This document shows positions 5,567 through 7,542 of a DNA stretch of 7,542 nt, in pieces. The translations under genes were made by a program, and so were the position numbers. Location: contig NVVU01000099.1 of NCBI GenBank assembly GCA_002733485.1, forward strand, positions 1-7,542. The letters run 5' to 3'. This DNA is from Robiginitomaculum sp. Its GTDB lineage: Bacteria; Pseudomonadota; Alphaproteobacteria; Caulobacterales; Maricaulaceae. Numbering within the stretch: the first letter of the stretch is position 1; the number at the start of each line of letters is the position of its first letter. The notes below the pieces were generated by a model. The model was not told the DNA's origin and did no database searches. It saw only the letters and a list, made by a program, of their open reading frames with translations.

Positions 5567-7465
5567 CTACTGACAGGCGAGGCATTCCTCGTAATCGGTC
5601 GGGGCCACCATTTGCAGGCCCTCTTCCTTATTATCGACCTTGGTGCCATTGGCAAAGGCGGTGCGTTGCACCGATTTTGAGCGGCAGTAATAAAGCGATT
5701 TAACGCCTTTTTCCCAGGCTGACCAATGCAGCATGTGCAGGTCCCATTTGCTGACATCGCCGGGCAGAAAAACGTTGACCGACTGGGACTGACAGATCAG
5801 CGAGGCACGATCCGCCGCGTGTTCAATGATCCAGCGTTGATCAACCTCAAAGGCGGTGCGGAAAAGATCCTTCTCATCAACACTGAGCACATCAAGATGC
5901 TGCACAGAGCCTTCGTGCTCTAAAATGCTGTCCCAGGTGTCTTGTGTATTGGCACCTTTTTCCTCCAGCAGGCGTTCCAGTTGCGCATTGCGTACGGTGA
6001 ACGAGCCGGAAAGTGTTTTGTGGGTGTAGATATTGGCAGGGATGGGTTCGATTCCGGCGGAGGTGCCGCCGCAAATGATCGAGATCGACGCCGTCGGTGC
6101 AACGGCCATTTTATGTGAAAAGCGTGCCTTCAGTCCGGCATCTTTCGCATCCGGACAGGCGCCGCGCTCTTCCGCCAGCTTGACCGAAGCCGCATCGGCC
6201 TTGCGGCGAATATGTTTGAAAATCTGCAAATTCCAGGACTTGGCCAATGCCGATTCAAACGGTGCGTTTTGCGATTGCAAAAACGAGTGAAAGCCCATCA
6301 GGCCCAGCCCGACCGAGCGCTCGCGCTCAGCCGAATATTTTGCCCGGTCCATAGCGGTTGGAGCGGTATCGATAAATTCCTGCAGGACATTATCCAAAAA
6401 GCGGTAAATATCCTCGATAAAGTTTTCGTCTTTGCGCCATTCCAGAAACTTCTCGGCGTTGAGAGAACTGAGGCAGCAAACGGCGGTGCGTTCCTTGCCC
6501 AGATGATCCGGCCCGGTGTGCAACATGATCTCGGCGCAAAGATTGGATTGTTTGACGCTGAGGCCCAGATCGCGCTGATGCTTGGGCATGGCGCGGTTCA
6601 CGGTATCAGAGAAAATAATATAGGGCTCGCCGGTCTGAACCCGCATTTCCAACAGTTTCTGCCACAAGGCACGCGCATTGACTGTTTTTACCCGCTTGCC
6701 GGTTTTGGGGCTAAGAAGATCAAATTCGGTATCATCGCGCACCGCCTCCATAAAGGCATCGGTGATATTAATGCCGTGATGCAGGTTCAGCGATTTGCGG
6801 TTAAAGTCGCCCGATGGTTTACGGATCACCAGAAACTCTTCAATTTCCGGGTGATGGATATCCAGATAAACCGCCGCCGAGCCCCGGCGCAATGAACCCT
6901 GGGAAATGGCCAGAGTGAGCGAATCCATTACCCGCACAAACGGGATAATCCCAGCGGTGTGGCCTTTTTCGCCGACCCGCTCGCCAATGGAGCGCACCCG
7001 GCCCCAATAGGTGCCTATGCCACCGCCATTGGAGGCCAGCCAGACATTTTCATTCCAGGTCTCAACAATGCCATCCAGCGAATCGCTAACGGAATTCAAA
7101 AAGCATGAAATCGGCAGGCCGCGCTTGGCCCCGCCATTGGAAAGCACCGGCGTCGCCGGCATGAACCACAGATTGGACATATAATTATAAAGGCGCTGGG
7201 CATGTTCCAGATCATCGCCATAAGCCATGGCCACCCGGGCAAACATATCCTGATAGCTTTCGCCCTTCAGCAAATAACGGTCACGCAAGGTCGTTTTACC
7301 AAAATCCGTCAGATTGGCGTCTTTGGAATGGTCAAGTTCAATGCCTTTGATGACGCGCAAACCGGCCTGTCTGGCTCCATTCTGCTGGCCATCAGCCCGC
7401 GCAGAAGTCTCCATAATATCCGTTGCAATTTTCGCTTTTTTGGCGATTGGCATCGTCTTGTTCAT
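5567..7465 (-). CDS. nrdA: Ribonucleoside-diphosphate reductase class I, alpha (large) subunit, without ATP-cone
   Basis: NrdA reduces ribonucleoside diphosphates to deoxyribonucleotides, using a radical supplied by NrdB. The 632-residue product has all expected catalytic features: C121 in LPISCFLNSVSDSLD and C330 in TAVCCLSSLN (the active-site disulfide pair), the N308/C310/E312 triad in QSNLCAEI, the radical-transfer tyrosines Y592-Y593 in KSLYYCRS, and the C-terminal redox pair C628/C631 in EECLACQ at the very end. The phosphate-binding loop PTASISIICGGTSAGIEP lies at 457-474. The N-terminus enters the catalytic fold by about residue 35, leaving no room for the ~90-residue ATP-cone of E. 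coli NrdA, so activity control through that domain is absent here. The ATG at 7465 is preceded by GGAG with five bases of spacing; the frame extends to 7519 but has no better start. nrdB is not seen: downstream is the convergent ABC operon, 9 bp away, and only 77 bp of upstream sequence are present. Confidence 0.95.
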   Translation of the reverse strand: MNKTMPIAKKAKIATDIMETSARADGQQNGARQAGLRVIKGIELDHSKDANLTDFGKTTLRDRYLLKGESYQDMFARVAMAYGDDLEHAQRLYNYMSNLWFMPATPVLSNGGAKRGLPISCFLNSVSDSLDGIVETWNENVWLASNGGGIGTYWGRVRSIGERVGEKGHTAGIIPFVRVMDSLTLAISQGSLRRGSAAVYLDIHHPEIEEFLVIRKPSGDFNRKSLNLHHGINITDAFMEAVRDDTEFDLLSPKTGKRVKTVNARALWQKLLEMRVQTGEPYIIFSDTVNRAMPKHQRDLGLSVKQSNLCAEIMLHTGPDHLGKERTAVCCLSSLNAEKFLEWRKDENFIEDIYRFLDNVLQEFIDTAPTAMDRAKYSAERERSVGLGLMGFHSFLQSQNAPFESALAKSWNLQIFKHIRRKADAASVKLAEERGACPDAKDAGLKARFSHKMAVAPTASISIICGGTSAGIEPIPANIYTHKTLSGSFTVRNAQLERLLEEKGANTQDTWDSILEHEGSVQHLDVLSVDEKDLFRTAFEVDQRWIIEHAADRASLICQSQSVNVFLPGDVSKWDLHMLHWSAWEKGVKSLYYCRSKSVQRTAFANGTKVDNKEEGLQMVAPTDYEECLACQ

Positions 7466-7470
7466 TCTCA

Positions 7471-7474
7471 CTCC
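7471..7474 (-). promoter_or_regulatory. Ribosome binding site of nrdA
   Basis: The minus strand reads GGTGGAGTGAGA directly ahead of the ATG at 7465, with GGAG five bases from the start codon. This decides the start of nrdA against an in-frame upstream ATG at 7519. The rest of the upstream stretch (7475-7542) shows no clear promoter hexamers and no NrdR-box-like A/T-rich palindrome. One frame is open across it to a TGA ending at 7468, too short to say whether it is the tail of another gene. Confidence 0.7.
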
Positions 7475-7542
7475 ACCCCCCGGTAGTTGGCACAAATCTG
7501 CCTCGTGTACGCCCCGCAAAGGCAGGGCACACCTGATTGATT

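Noticed and set aside
6212..6895. 227-codon open frame on the plus strand inside nrdA
   Set aside because: It lies wholly antisense to well-conserved nrdA coding sequence and shows no recognisable family or ribosome site; high-GC shadow frames of this length are common.
7466..7519. 18-codon N-terminal extension of nrdA to an ATG at 7519
   Set aside because: The ATG at 7465 has a well-placed GGAG, while the extension covers that ribosome site itself and has no family resemblance.

Overview
The window looks like part of an alphaproteobacterial chromosome or metagenome-assembled contig. The reasons are a DUF2794 protein (a family largely confined to Alphaproteobacteria), an exonuclease VII large subunit ending in QGSLF as alphaproteobacterial ones often do, the SDR/methyltransferase pair at the left edge, and a moderately high GC content (rough hand count of sampled lines: about two thirds GC left of position 800, about 60% to the right). 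I cannot fix the order from sequence alone.

Layout. Positions 2-136 (minus) hold the first 45 residues of a SAM-dependent methyltransferase that runs off the left edge. It is divergent from an SDR/epimerase-like NAD(P)-binding protein starting at 219. That protein is recognisable only to about position 800. There, in mid-gene, the sequence switches into a different reading frame and a different gene: xseA without its N-terminal OB domain. The rest of xseA runs to 1971 with all known catalytic residues. The join is therefore a chimera, either a real deletion or an assembly error. xseA converges on a small DUF2794 gene (1968-2282, minus), and the two genes share a TTAA in which both stop codons lie.

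A 261-bp divergent intergenic region (2283-2543) follows. It contains a doubled C7 tract, which is a canonical G-quadruplex motif on the minus strand, lying between the arms of a 9-bp inverted repeat. To its right is a two-gene plus-strand operon: a GldA-like ABC ATPase (2544-3233) overlapping by ATGA with a 775-residue protein. The latter fuses a GldF-like ABC-2 permease to a GldG-like periplasmic auxiliary domain, so these two genes could encode a whole transporter of the gliding/auxiliary type. The substrate is unknown.

The right quarter is nrdA (5567-7465, minus), the class I ribonucleotide reductase large subunit, which has all catalytic residues but no N-terminal ATP-cone. Its stop codon is only 9 bp from the stop of the permease fusion. 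No nrdB is visible in the window.

No tRNA, rRNA, CRISPR array, insertion sequence or phage gene was seen. The genes are mostly housekeeping. The points worth a second look are the SDR/xseA chimera, the GldFG-type fusion, the cone-less NrdA and the G4-containing leader region.
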